Origin: Oikopleura dioica
Lineage: Eukaryota; Chordata; Appendicularia; Copelata; Oikopleuridae
Length of the DNA stretch: 64,000 nucleotides
Assembly (NCBI GenBank): GCA_907165135.1
Contig: OU015566.1
Coordinates: 10,400,157 to 10,464,156, forward strand
Reading direction: 5' to 3'
Part shown: positions 1 to 11,800 of the stretch, piece by piece
How positions within the stretch are numbered: position 1 is the stretch's first letter
Layout of the letters: the number at the start of each line of letters is the position of its first letter
Notes under the pieces: model-generated
The model's database searches: none
What the model saw: the letters and a program-made list of their open reading frames with translations, nothing else
Told to the model about the DNA's origin: nothing
Program-made: the position numbers and the translations under genes

Positions 1-250
1 TGATTCTTATCAACTTTCGCCAAATTTTAACTTGGTTGAAAATTTCAACTTGAAATGAAGTTGAAAATCAAGGGTGTCCTCTTTAGGTTTTCCTATCGGA
101 TATTCTCGAACAGCGACAGTTACAATTATTTACTGGAGCGATTTTCTTGCCAAAGAATTGGTCGTTATCAATTGATTGGGTAAATCTTCTGTCTTCTATA
201 AATAAGCAAAACTGTAACTCAATTCTCAAGTGTTATTTTTCATTATTTTC

Positions 251-1374
251 AGAAAGCGCAGTATGTCCACATTCGCCGCTCAAATCGCCGTTGAAGACAA
301 AGTTCTTGTCGGAGACGCGGTAAAGGTGAACGCAAAAGTGGCAGAAATCAACAAAGCTGGCGCGAAAGAGATCCAATGTGTTTTCGACTTTGATGCGACG
401 ATTTCAAAGCACAAACATAATGGCGAACACGCTGCCTCGTGCCATACTGCGCTGGAAAAGACCCTGGGCGAAGAAAAGTACTCGGAAATGGTTGAGTTGA
501 GAAACAAGTTCATCAAGATTGAGTTCGACCCGGCCCTGACGCCTGAAGAAAAATCGCCTCACATGACAGAGTGGTGGTCAACAGCGCACAAGAAAATCGT
601 CGAACATCATGTTCAAAAACAGAAGATTCAAGAGTCAGTCAGAAAATCTGCCATTCACATTCGAGAAAGAAACGATGAGTTCTTCAAACTATTGGAGGTA
701 AATTTACACAAACAGTCCATTTCAGGGCTCAATTTTTTTTTCAGAAAACGCCAGTTCTTCTCTTTTCAGCTGGAATCAAACAAATAGTCGAATACGCGAT
801 GGAGTACAAAGCTGCTGCTGGGCTAACCTCCAACATGGGTGCGAAATCTTAACCCCCTGGCGGCTTTTTAATCCTTTCTATTTTCAGACGTCGTTTCGAA
901 CGAAATGATTTTCGACGAAAACGAGAACGTAGTAGACTTCTCCGAGCCACTTATCCACACCTTCACGAAGAATACGCAATCGATTGGCGAGACTTGGCGG
1001 CGAAAACTGCGTGAAAGAAAGAATGTTCTTCTCATGGGTGAGGATCTTGTGGGATTGAATTGGCGATGATTAGAAAATCAATTTAGGTGATAGCGAAGGA
1101 GACCCAGATATGGTGAGGGATGATGATTTGGCTGAAGGAGGAACTTGCTTGAGGTGAGAAATTCTCAAACTGAAGAACGAGGCCTCTAGAACAGCCTTGT
1201 GTTTTCATCTTTCCCCATTTATTCAATTCATTCAGAGTGGGATTCCTCAATCGCGATTCCCCCGAAGCCAGAGAAAAGTACCAAAAACTCTACGACATCG
1301 TCATCGTCGACGACGAGAGCCTCTCAGTTCCTATCAAAATCGTTCAAGCAATCCTTTCTGTCGACTCCGAATAG
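251..1374 (+). CDS. NT5C3: Cytosolic 5'-nucleotidase III (7-methylguanosine phosphate-specific type)
   Basis: Dephosphorylates pyrimidine (and m7G) nucleoside monophosphates in the cytosol; HAD superfamily. I read five exons: 263-697, 745-838, 888-1037, 1087-1153 and 1236-1374. All have GT-AG borders and the frame stays open, giving 294 aa, close to the usual ~297. The HAD nucleophile motif is FDFDATIS near residue 41. FSAGI lies near the start of exon 2. LLMGDSEGD, the Mg-binding HAD motif, spans exons 3/4. The C-terminus VGFLNRDS...IVIVDDESLSV is typical of NT5C3. The start at 263 is the first Met after an acceptor-like TTTTCAG ending at 251, so the mRNA may carry a trans-spliced leader. 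Family assignment is from remembered motifs and is confident. Confidence 0.93.
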
Positions 1375-1794
1375 AGCTCTCTTTTGTTTGTGAATTCTAG
1401 ATCATTTTTTTTCAAATAGCCTATTTTTCTCTAGATCTCGCCAGGTTGGCTGGATCATCGCAAACAACCTATCTTTACACTGATAACGACAATTTTTCCT
1501 TCTCTTTTTCAGTCATAACTTTCGTCTTCAGCGCCAGAAAAGTTGGCGGTTTCTAGTTCCATAAAGCCCAATGGAGTGAGTTTATAGGTACTATCGTTTC
1601 TTCTTGTGCGTCAAAACACAATCTTCTACCACTAATGTACTGTTACTTCTGTGCCTCGATCTTCACTTGTGAACTTGTTTACCTGAACTTCATTTAACAA
1701 CATTCTTTTTTTCCGTTTCAATCAAAAACTATTAACAAAACTTAAAAACTCTTACGACGGGCTTATTTTTCAGGTAAGCATATGTCCAGGCAAG

Positions 1795-2525
1795 ATGGTT
1801 TTAGACCCCGCTGCGGTACTTGGCACGGAGACGATCAAAAACTTCATCAGGAAAGTTCAAAAATTCGGGTCTTCTGAAACTTCAATTTGAAATCAAGGAA
1901 GACTCTCTTCTTTTCTTTCAAGATCCTTCCTTCTTCTGAACTCTGGAAAAAGCAACTGTTAGAGCGCGATTCACCTGTCCATAACCAACACTCCCAGAAT
2001 TCCAATTTCATCAACTCGTTGAGTAACGAAAGCAGAGAAAACGGTAAGAAAATCTTTGATTGAAAGGTCAACGCTTATTTCTCCGTAGCGATTTTCAGAC
2101 AACCCTCAGAAGAGGAGATCAAGAAACAGTTCGAAGAAGCGGTAATTTCGTCGATCCAAGGAAGAGACTTGAAACTCGATGAAGTGTGAGTTAATTTCTT
2201 TCTATATTTCTTTTGATGGTTAAATCGGTTAGATGGAACTACGTTGTGACTAAGTTTGGACACTTGACTGAGCACCCGAACTGGCGGACGATTATTCAGC
2301 ACACGCTTCGGAGTTGCCCAGATATTGAATGCGATCAAAACAACAGATATTTCTTGAAGGTAGGTTTCATGAAAAGAATATTTGAAATAGCAACTATTCA
2401 CAACTGAGAAATGCATGAATTTCTCGACGATTAAGTTTAAACTTCATCGACTTATCAGCTCTTACGAAAATAGGGTGACGAGCAAACCTAAAACCGTTTC
2501 CCACGCGGCTAGATTAGTTCTTTGA
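1795..2525 (+). CDS. Uncharacterised 173-aa protein
   Basis: A five-exon model stays in frame with GT-AG introns: 1795-1854, 1923-2043, 2089-2185, 2233-2359 and 2409-2525. The start (MVLDPAAVLG) follows an acceptor-like TTTTTCAG at about 1773, and the gene lies about 420 bp after NT5C3 on the same strand. The middle is charged and probably helical (PSEEEIKKQFEEAV), followed by WNYVVTKFGHLTEHPNW and a Cys-containing stretch. The helical segment loosely recalls small helical domains such as the DEK C-terminal domain, but I could not place it in a family. Exon 5 is the least certain exon: its acceptor (CAACTGAG) is weak. Confidence 0.5.
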
Positions 2526-2628
2526 TTTCGTAAGAATTGCGTCGAACAAACCGTATAAAACTCTCCGTTTATTCTCATCTTTTTTCATTCCCGTCTTTTT
2601 TCAACAAGAGAAATGTTATGAAAACAAA

Positions 2629-2886
2629 ATGCCTGAAAAACGGGTTAAGACGGACGCGATCATGACCCTGAGCCTGACAAAAGCCCAACTGGCGCAGCTA
2701 AATCAAGGCAACAGTTGCTTGTGTCTCATGCCCCAAGAAGCGGACTTCGAAAACCCGGAAATAGCGAGAGATTCGATGTTCAAACCGGACGAGTCGGAGA
2801 TCAAGGATGAGCCAGTGTCTTCAGATGTTCCTCCATCGGATTCTCCGGAAGGGGTCGGATATGATATGAGCTTGAACGGCTTTTAA
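2629..2886 (+). CDS. Small acidic ORF with SUMO-type motif, hypothetical
   Basis: An uninterrupted 85-codon ORF. The N-terminus is basic (MPEKRVKTDAIM); the C-terminal half is acidic and rich in Ser and Pro. IKDEP at about residues 57-61 fits the SUMO acceptor consensus (hydrophobic-Lys-x-Glu). No domain is recognised. It could be a whole small nuclear protein or the exon of a larger gene. An AT-rich stretch with weak splice signals follows. Existence is supported only by open frame and composition. Confidence 0.35.
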   Translation: MPEKRVKTDAIMTLSLTKAQLAQLNQGNSCLCLMPQEADFENPEIARDSMFKPDESEIKDEPVSSDVPPSDSPEGVGYDMSLNGF

Positions 2887-3144
2887 AGCTCACTATCGGC
2901 GACGCTACTTTCAGTTGTAGAATTCTAGAATATCGGTGAAATCTTAGCCTACAAGAATTTACATGTTCATATAAAATTATCATAACTCGTAATTTTAAAA
3001 TTTCCATGATCATCATCGTGATACTCGCATGAAAGCTTTTTATCTTTTATTTTATTTCGCAAAATTTTCGTTTACATACATGCTCTTAATAATTCAACTT
3101 ACTGTACGACCCTTCAAACAAATATAATCTCCATGGAGGGGTCT

Positions 3145-3206
3145 TCAATTACGCTAAATTTTACAGAAAATTGAAAGAGGGAAATGATGATTTAGCGTAA
3201 TTGAAT
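3145..3206. repeat. 15-bp inverted repeat (hairpin)
   Basis: TTCAATTACGCTAAA at about 3145-3159 recurs as its reverse complement TTTAGCGTAATTGAA at about 3192-3206, leaving a loop of about 32 nt. It is directly visible and perfect. The function is unknown; it could be a small MITE remnant or an RNA hairpin. Confidence 0.7.
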
Positions 3207-3501
3207 GTCCCTACTTGGAAAATTTCTGAGCTCGGCTGAAAGATTAATTAGGTTTATTTTAGAAAGGCAAATCAAATTTCGACCCCAACAACAGCCATCA
3301 AGTGATATCACCCTTTCTAACATTGACACCCCGTTCTCTGTCAGCGAGCCAAACACTGCCGACTCGCAGAGCACTCCAGTAACCGACAATCCAGTTATGT
3401 CTCCACTTACCGATCTCAGTTATCTTGACAATCTGACTAGCGCACAGCAGGCTGAGTATGATCAAATGTGGGAGGACTTTGTTAACGAGTACTATTCTTA
3501 G
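3205..3501 (+). CDS. Small ORF, hypothetical (possible last exon)
   Basis: The frame is open from 3205 to a TAG at 3499-3501. The part after an acceptor-like TTTATTTTAG ending at about 3260 looks most protein-like: Gln-rich, then Ser/Thr/Pro-rich, then an acidic aromatic end (LTSAQQAEYDQMWEDFVNEY). The tail resembles an activation domain in composition only. No partner exon upstream could be fixed. The hairpin at about 3145-3206 overlaps its first codons. Confidence 0.3.
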   Translation: MSLLGKFLSSAERLIRFILERQIKFRPQQQPSSDITLSNIDTPFSVSEPNTADSQSTPVTDNPVMSPLTDLSYLDNLTSAQQAEYDQMWEDFVNEYYS

Positions 3502-4408
3502 GTACACCGGATCCACCAGTCCGCGGAACTCAGCCTCATCGCAAAATCCCTCATTTATCGATCGCGATGTGCAGCAACTTTTAGCGTATCTTTAGTTGTT
3601 GGTTTTTCTTGAAAACAAATGAAGACAAATTCGAGCAGCTTTGAGAAGATTTCTCAATCGGCAGCTGTAAGCCATCTAATTATAGCGATTATAACTTTTT
3701 ATTCTATTCCTGATTCATTCTTGGAATCAACGAAGAAGTCTTACCGGTAGTTACCGAATTCGAAAAATTTCGAAATCAGATATTTCTTACGTACGATTAA
3801 CACAATTATAAGTACGACTATCAATATGAGTAGCTCTCCAAAATGAGTCTGAAATAAATCTGCAACCATATCCCTGATATAAATCCTATATCGCTTCCTG
3901 AAATTAACAGTAAACGTGCCTCAAAAATATTTTCAAAAAACCAATCCACCCGTTTCCCTGATTCACAATTTTCAAGTGCTATCTTCACCAAAAAAAGCAT
4001 AATTCAAAACCACTTGTTTCCCAAGTTCTTCTCCTTTTCACACCTATTTTTCAATCCCCTTTTTCCACGAAAGACCTTTGTTTCTTACTTTTTTATTTCA
4101 AATCGCTGTCTACCCATACTGTAAGATGAGGTACCCAGTTCAAACATCACATGCCTTAAATATTCTTCAAGGTCAATTCAAGATTGCGCGGCCTTCGAAA
4201 CCAATCTTTCCAAGGCCCTGCTTTCATTATTTTCAGAATTCAAATCGCCCATTTTTTCTGATTTTTTCCTTTTTTTATTCACTTCCCCTGTTTCCTCACA
4301 TGTTCAATAGAAAATACGAGTCCAGCTGCTGGACTCTATTTCGTTCACGAAAATTATTTTTCCAGCATTGAAACTAACAATCGAGCATTCAGAGATTAAA
4401 TCGGCTTA
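3502..4408. other. Gene-free stretch, AT-rich
   Basis: Non-coding to my reading. It has AT-rich sequence with pyrimidine tracts (for example 4018-4090) that may belong to the promoter or 5' introns of the next gene. A 97-codon open frame at 4078-4371 is Phe/Leu-rich pyrimidine-tract translation and is not convincing. Confidence 0.5.
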
Positions 4409-6160
4409 ATGCGGCTGACGGAGTTTTGTAAAATCACGGAGTATTATGTCAGGACTTTGCCAAAAGCGGATCGAGACGTAATTTTGAAGACGCCCGAACC
4501 AAAGAACAGCTCTGTACATGAACCAGCCGCGAAGGGCGAGGGATCTTCTTCGAGCATAAAGAGTCAACGAAAAACTATTCTTCTCGCATTTCCACAAGAG
4601 AATTCCCAGCAACTCAACAGACCTGATCCACAGCTCTTCAAGGTACCATCTCCGATCGTTCCAGAAATGGTCAGAGAAGAAGTGGTCTATAACGAAGAAA
4701 GTCCTACGATGATGGAAACTGACGACGACGAGAAAACAATCGACGTTGAGCGCACCCCTGACAGCGTTTCGGAAAGCGAGCCAGCAGCAGAATCTGCCTA
4801 CGGATCGGCCGAAGAGCCGATGAGCTTAGCAGACCAGCAAAGCGATAGCAGAAACGAACCTATTTACGTTGATATCTCTGATCCAGAAGACGGGCAGGAG
4901 GGAAATTCTTCCCAAGGGATGAAGATAATTTATGCAGATGAAAAACAGGAGCAGCAAAAATTTCTCACAGACGTGAAACAAGAAAAGTACGTATACGAAG
5001 AGCTCTCTGAGCACGAATCTCTCGCAGATGGGCCTCTTGAGCTTGATTTGCCGGCAACACCTTCTCCTCAGCCGATGATAAAACAAGAACAGTATGACGG
5101 CCCTCGCCCAATCTTTCAACCAAGAGGTATCTTTTTTCCATTTGCTCAAATTTCACCCCAATTTATTAGCCTTTCCGAATCCTCTTCTGCTTACACCAAA
5201 GACTACAGGCAACAATCGCGGCAATGGCACTCGCCCTCACGTACCGATGTACAATCCCTACTGGATTCCCCCCGTTCTTCATCAGGTAATATATAATGAC
5301 TAACGTTGATTGGAATAACATACGATAACAATAGTCACCGTACCGTGAAGCGCCGGGCAATCCACCGCATCGTGCTTCTACATTTTTGCCGAATCGCCCG
5401 CCTTTTAATCGCCCTCCGCCGCCAACCATGGACTTCAGTCATCTGTACCCTCAGTTCCCTCAATTCGAGCCCAACAACCAACAAGTTCACCAGCAGGCTC
5501 GTCCGCCGCTTCCCCCTCCTCCGCGCCCAAGTCACCAACCACCGCCAGTGCAACATCAGAGAATGCCGCCGCCTTACCAGAATACGTTCATCCACCCTGC
5601 TGCTTATTTTAATCCTCACTTTGCACCACATCTTTCTCTTTACCCCCAGCGAGGTAAATCTGTCTCTTCAATACACTCGTCTCAACTTTGACATTTAGAG
5701 TTCTATCAAGGCCAATATTACGGATCGCAGAATAACAACGCCCAGCAGAACCATGTCAGCCAAAGCGAAGCTCGAAATCAAGCAGACTCTTCTTTTAATC
5801 CATACCAAGCACAGGTATTCAGAGATTGGTCTTCCTTGATTTCAATAATTATTTATCTGAAAGGGTGCTCAGAACAACTACCGGCCATCGTACTTCAATC
5901 ACACCAATTTCAAGCAGTGAGCTTCAGGAGTATTTCTTTTTTTTTTTTCTTGTTATTTAACCGTATGGTTGACAGTTTATCATACCAGTTCACACAGATA
6001 CCAGCAACAGTCATGTTTACCAATTGCGCCATTTTCTAGCTGCCAGTTAAGTCTACCTAACCTCTACCACAGTTCTGAACTGCCACAAGATGCTTTCATG
6101 TGCCTAAAAATGTGTCTGAAAGACATATCGCGTTTGTCTTTTCTTTTGTCAGTCCGCTAG
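4409..6160 (+). CDS. Large low-complexity acidic, Pro/Gln-rich protein with SUMO motifs
   Basis: Six exons: 4409-5126, 5209-5285, 5335-5653, 5699-5814, 5873-5916 and 5998-6160, all GT-AG and in frame. The N-terminal third is acidic (METDDDEKT, VDISDPEDGQEG). VKQEKY and IKQEQY both fit the SUMO consensus. The middle is rich in Pro, Gln, Asn and Tyr (PPPPTMDFSHLYPQFPQF, RPPLPPPPRPSHQPPP). No folded domain is recognised. The composition suggests a disordered nuclear or transcription-regulatory protein, which is inference only. The start follows an acceptor-like CATTCAG ending at about 4391, so an upstream exon or a trans-spliced leader is possible. The zinc transporter gene begins 73 bp after its stop, which looks like an operon. 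Confidence 0.6.
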
Positions 6161-6190
6161 TTCAAAACTTTGTCATAATAATATCTATTT

Positions 6191-6197
6191 ATCTCAG
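6191..6197 (+). promoter_or_regulatory. Acceptor-like site between tightly spaced genes (possible trans-splice site)
   Basis: ATCTCAG ends at 6197, 36 bp before the ATG of the ZIP gene and 37 bp after the stop of the preceding gene. In larvaceans, operon genes receive a spliced leader at such sites (established knowledge). Use here is inferred. Similar sites precede the starts of NT5C3 (ending 251), the kinesin (31692), HSPA14 (51676) and GRASP (55388). Confidence 0.45.
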
Positions 6198-6233
6198 GAC
6201 AAAACTGTTAGAAAGACCCTTCAATAATTCAGA

Positions 6234-7265
6234 ATGTCAGATTGGGGAGACTCGGTCGCTTTTTGTTCTACAATTGGATCGTTGCTCGTCGGGCTCACTG
6301 GGATATTTCCGCTCCTTTTTGTCAAGAGAAACAATAAGTATGCAGGTAAACATTGTATCAACCGTTTCTGGTCGTTATCAGTTTCAAAGAGTCAGCTTGG
6401 ATAAAGTACGTCCTCGCTTTCGGCGCTGGAACACTTCTTGGAGATGCATTTCTTCATCTTCTTCCTGAAGTAATGAGTTATCATGAGTGGCCTCTTGGCG
6501 CCCTCGCTGGATACATGTTTGGTTTTATCTTTCAAAAGTTCTTTCCCGAAGATGATTCGGCCAAAACTGGTGCATATGTGAACCTTTTCGCTAATTGCCT
6601 CGGTAATTTATTTCGCCCCAGACTGACGCATGTTCTGACTGTTTTTGTTCAGACAATTTCACACACGGATTAGCGATTGCTGGTTCATTCGTAATTGGAA
6701 TTAGCAGAGGCTGGGCGACTACTGCCACGATATTGGTTCACGAGGTGAGTGGCTGATGAACCCTTTGAGTGTTGTTTCATTAGACTTCTATAATTGAATG
6801 TCAATTATAATTAAGATTCCTCATGAACTTGGCGATTTTGCAATTCTCCTGCGAGGTGGGTTAACGAGAGGACGTGCTGCTGTTCTACAGTTAATTACTG
6901 CATTTGCAGGTATTTACGTGACTAGCTGAATGAATATTTAGCATGGCGAAATTCCAACCATGTCAAATATAGAATCGCGCGATCAGCCTGGAATAAATTT
7001 GTTTTCAGGTCTTTCCGGCGCCCTAGTTGTCATCTTACTGAAAGACATTTCACCGGACTTAGTACTTAGATGCGTGGTGCCTTTTACAATTGGTGCATTT
7101 ATTTACGTATCGCTGACGAATGTACTGCCAGAACTGATGGAAGATGAAAAGTGAGTCTTCCTTGATTTCGATCTCCGTTTTTATTGAATTTTTAGGAACT
7201 ACCACTGGATCATCCTTAATATTACCATCGGTATTGTAACGATGGGCCTCTTATCCTCGTTATGA
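6234..7265 (+). CDS. SLC39A13: ZIP-family zinc transporter (SLC39A13/A7-like)
   Basis: Moves zinc into the cytosol, probably from a Golgi/ER-type compartment if it is like ZIP13 or ZIP7. Exons are 6234-6337, 6382-6602, 6653-6744, 6816-6909, 7009-7150 and 7196-7265; the total is 240 aa in frame. Visible signatures are FAGTLLGDAFLHLLPE-type sequence (here LAFGAGTLLGDAFLHLLPEV), DNFTHGLAIAGSF, and the intramembrane metal site HEIPHELGDFAILLRGG, the LIV-1 subfamily motif. The protein is shorter than vertebrate ZIP13 (~370 aa), lacking most of the N-terminal and His-rich parts. The first donor, AATAA|GTATGC, is chosen because the later GT breaks the frame. The paralogue choice is by general similarity. 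Confidence 0.88.
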
Positions 7266-8867
7266 TTCTTAGTAATTATTATTTTAAAATTCTAAATATT
7301 TGAAGACATCGTCTTTTAAAAAAAAAACGCAAAACAGTTGCCTTGTTTTTTCAACCGCAAAGTTACTTTTTCATATTTTCTGTTTCCAAAAATATCCATT
7401 TCCGCTCTCTCGTACAGTACAGTTATCGCAAAACCGCCTTTCAACTTTCTTCAAACCTTGATTATCAAAGTAATTCAAAGTAAAATCGACTCCCGAAATT
7501 AGTGAAATTATTGAGCTCTCCTTCTTATCTTTTTATTGCCTTTCAGAAAATCTTCCGCTGTTTGAATATTGTCTTATCTCTGTATCCTTTTTCTTCAAAC
7601 CCAACACCACTTTCTTGAATACGATGCTTATTTAAACTTAATAAAGCGCAATTTGCAGAAAATAGCATGAAAGAGAATACTTTCTAGCATTTCTTTTTTG
7701 TTTCTTGAAATTGAATTGATGAAAGGGCAGGAATAAATTGCACTCCTCAATAATTGATGCTTTTCAAGTTCGGAGGTTGTCGACTTGGAACGCAAAATGG
7801 CAGAAATATGCAAGATTCTTTCTTTAGATGTGCTGAGACCTTCCCACAGGTGCAATTGCAGTTCGTTTAAAAAGTTCATAATATTAAAGCTTTTATAATT
7901 GCTGAAGCCTTTCGAATTCTGAGTTTACCTGTGGAGGGGCTCTCCCTCCAGGGAATCGCATTTGCGCTGAATCATCCTCATTGATTGCGTTTTGCGATTT
8001 CAAGAAAAGACGGGCTCGAGAGCGCCCTTGATCGCGCTCACTATTTTTTTCTCTCCACCTCAGGATTGCCGTGGAAAGCGGACTCTTTTCTCCGGCAGTG
8101 AGAAAGTCAACTCATCGAGTCTCAAAATTCATTTTTTCAGACGGATAGAAATAGAGGAAGATTTGAAGATAATACTCAGAAGATAATTTGTGGCCTGCGT
8201 TTCTTGCACGGCAAAAGATTTAAGTCTCCGAGAGGAAATGCTGATACGTCTCTTATGCAGCTTTTTTATTGTAAGTCATCTTAGAAAGAAAGAGAGAGAG
8301 AGAGTTCTGTTGAGAAGAATTGTGTTGTTTAATAAGTCTCAGAATAATTGCAATTTTTACTTGTTTAACAAGTTATTTAACCCTAAGAAGCTGGGAAATA
8401 ACGACTGTCGGTTAGACACTCAAGCGTTGATAAATCAATAAGTTCCTTGAAAACCGAAGCAAATCGAGGAGTCCCAGATTCTGAATTGCTAACGGAAATG
8501 AATCAAATTTAGAAAATCACGCCATGTTATTTTTATTGTGGCCTAGTAGGAAACTGATTCATCGTAAGAAAAGAAAGTTACAGTTGACTTCCTTCGCGAA
8601 AGCACTTACTCAGCATGACGGAATTCTGACTTTATTACTCTGAAGAGCCACTGACCTTTTACAAAACTTACAATCCCGTAATTAGCCACAAAAGATCATT
8701 TTACTAGCTCATAGAATAAGCTAAGCACACATATTTTGATCCAATTATTCCCTATTCGAAAGCAAGGTCCTTCCGAACGCAAAATTTCATTGTTGTTATG
8801 CTAATTTAACGACGTTGCCCTTTGGATTTCTCTCCATGGAACAGGCAACGCAAATGTTGACTTTTTC
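7266..8867. other. 1.6-kb intergenic region
   Basis: No convincing gene. It contains a short GA microsatellite (about 8285-8302) and several short open frames on both strands without splice or family support. It probably includes the 3' end of the ZIP gene and the promoter and first exon(s) of NPC1, whose signal-peptide exon I could not fix. Confidence 0.5.
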
Positions 8868-11800
8868 TTGATCTCTCGGATTCTCCACTGCGTCGGTCTT
8901 TTATTCAAATTTAATTTGGAAACGCACGTTTCTACGAAAAGTTTAATTCAAAGTTCGCTTCTCAATATTAAAATATATATAAATTTTAAGCTCATAAATA
9001 TCTGTGATGCGAAAAGAAAAAACACAAGAAGGAAAGAACTCAAATCCGAAGAGGGATACTGCACGTGGTATGACCAGTGCTACTTTGACTCTGGCGCAAA
9101 TGTCTGGTACAATTGCCCATACAACAAGAAAGCGAAAAAGTTGACGGATGAGAAAGGACTCGAAATACTGAAGGATCTCTGTCCTTCTCTCTACGGCGAT
9201 GGCAAAGGAGTCAAAACATGTTGCTCACCTAGCCAGCTGGCGAATATGAAGGCAAACATGGGTGTTCCATACACTTTAATTGGCCGCTGCCCGAGTTGTT
9301 ACAGGAATTTTCTAAATTTCTGGTGCGAGATGACTTGTAGTCCCAATCAAAGCACCTTCACCAATGCAGCTGCTTTTGGAAAAGACAGCAGCGTTGACCC
9401 ACCAGTTGAGTACGTAAAAGAACTCAACTACGCTGTCAATGCTTCTTTCGGAGACCGCCTTTTTGACAGTTGTAAAAACGTCTCCAACCCGACAACTGGT
9501 GCCAAAGCGTTAGACATCATTTGTGGCAATTGGCCCGACGGATGCAACGGGCAGAATTGGCTGACCTTTTTGACAGACAAAAGCATCAATAATATGGTTC
9601 CATTCAAGATTAATGTGAAGTATACGTTGGAAGGCACCGAGATGTCGAATTTAATGAACGCTGAGACATTCAGGTCTGTAACGATTATTTTTTAGTAAAA
9701 ATATCTTTTATCAGGTGCAACGAGACGGCACCCGGCTCAGACGGCCCCTGTTCCTGCAATGATTGCCCTGATTGTTGCAAAGCTCCTCCAGTGATTCCAC
9801 CCCCGCCAGAGCCCTGGGAAATCTTCGGCTACCACGGATGGACAGTCATCGTCATCTTCACTTATGTAATCTTCGTATGGGCTTTCGGAACAGTTGTTAT
9901 TGCTTGGCATTTATTCTGCAAACAGAGTCAGGGGCACACGTCAGAAGGCTGCTGCACGCTGGTGGACTTCTACGGTGGCGGACCGCAAGAACTTGCGATT
10001 GATGAGTAAGTAGACTTAGTAGAGGCTTGATTTTATTAGTTTCGTCGGTGATTAACATAGATAATACAGATTAATTCATAAACGAGCGACTCAGAGGTAA
10101 AAAATGATGTTCGCACTCACTTGGCTTGATTCAATATTGAATCCTCTAACAAAGGAAACACTCACAGTATCATTTTGTTCGATTAGGTTCAAACGAGGAC
10201 AGTTTTAAAAGCTCTGTGTTTCATGTGAATGACATCATGCATGTTTTCATCCTTGTGTTCTTCCTTTTGAATTTGAGTTCTTGTCTCAACAAGCCATTAA
10301 TAATTTACGTCACTTTTTCAATCCGTTTCTTTGTTTCAATCATTTTATTCAGGGAAGTAATCGAGCACGAGCAGCTAAATGCGCATGAATTCAATGGAGA
10401 CCAGGGTCCATTTACGAATTTGACAAATCGTATCGATCAGAAAATGTCGCTCTTCTTCGAGGCACTCGGCTTAATCTGCGCAAGTAATCCGTGGAAAGTG
10501 ATCTTTGCTGGTATTACCGTAGTCGTCGCGCTGGGCTTAGGATTGATGAACTATCAAATCACAACCGATCCAGTCGAGTTGTGGTCAAGTCCGACAAGTC
10601 AAGCTAGAGAGGAGAAGAATTACTTTGACGAGAACTTTGGCAAGTTCTTTAGGACCGAAATGATGATCTTCTCAATTGATCATGTTGTTGACAGTGCGGA
10701 TAAAGCGAAAAACGTCAAACTGGCAGATCTATGGCAGGACTACGTCCCATACACGTCAGCAACCGATTATGTGCCTCCATCAGTTCCATTCTCACCAATT
10801 TTCCAACTTGGGATCCTCGAAGAACTGGTCCGAATCCAGAACGAAATTCAAACACTTGAAGCTGTTTATGAAGACGCTAAATCGAACACAACTGAATCGA
10901 TCAAGCTCAGCGATATCTGCCTCAAGCCGATGGCGCCTGTGAATAACAACTGTACTTTCATGTCTGTGACGAACTACTTCCAGAACTCTATTGAGAATCT
11001 CCGAAAGAAAGCTGTGGATGGATGGTTCGACACTCTTTTAGCCGATTATCGATCGCATTTAATCGGATGTACGCGTAATCCGACAACGATCGAAGAAGAT
11101 TCCGCTACTTGGGAGGCGGCAGGTGAGCAGGCCATGTCATGTCTTGCTTCCTTCGGCGGCCCAATAAATCCAAACGTCGTCATCGGCAGCTACGATGAAA
11201 AATTCTTCTTTAATGGCAGCCATTTGGTTGTTAATATTCCAGTGATAAATAATGAATGGACTGCCCCGAGGGCTGTGCTTTGGGAGAAGCAGTTTCTTGA
11301 TTACATCCAGACTTGGCAGGATAAACACTCAATCGTGAACCTAACCGATTTCAATATTAACGACGATGGATCAGTAGACCCTGATAAACCAGCTTGGGTG
11401 AGAGTCAAGATGAACGTTGCTTATTCTGCCGAAAGAAGCGTGGAAGATGAAATTGAACGTGAAAGTGGGACGGACGTTTTTACCGTTCTTTTTTCATACA
11501 TCGTCATGTTTGCGTATGTCAGCTTCGCCCTAGGACCGGCTCCGTTAATTATTGAGTTGAAAATTGCCAAGTTCAATTACAAATTCTCATTTTCCAGGAA
11601 ACTACGGTTTCAGTAATTCTCAATATCGAGCCGCAAACAGGTCAATTTACGTCAACATCGCGAGTGTTTATTGACTCCAAGATTACCGTCGGTTTCATGG
11701 GCGTCTTGATTGTCATGGCTTCCATTATCTGCTCCCTCGGGATCTTCAGCTATGCCGGCGTTAAAATGACTCTGATTATTATCGAAGTTTTGCCATTCCT

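Noticed and set aside
7628-7879. Minus-strand 83-codon ORF
   Set aside because: AT-rich intergenic context, no splice support, no family features.
9772-10002. Second ORF overlapping NPC1 in another frame
   Set aside because: Shadow of the NPC1 exon 9715-10005, which carries clear family sequence.
10006-10352. MITE in the large NPC1 intron
   Set aside because: No terminal inverted repeats or target duplication found by eye.
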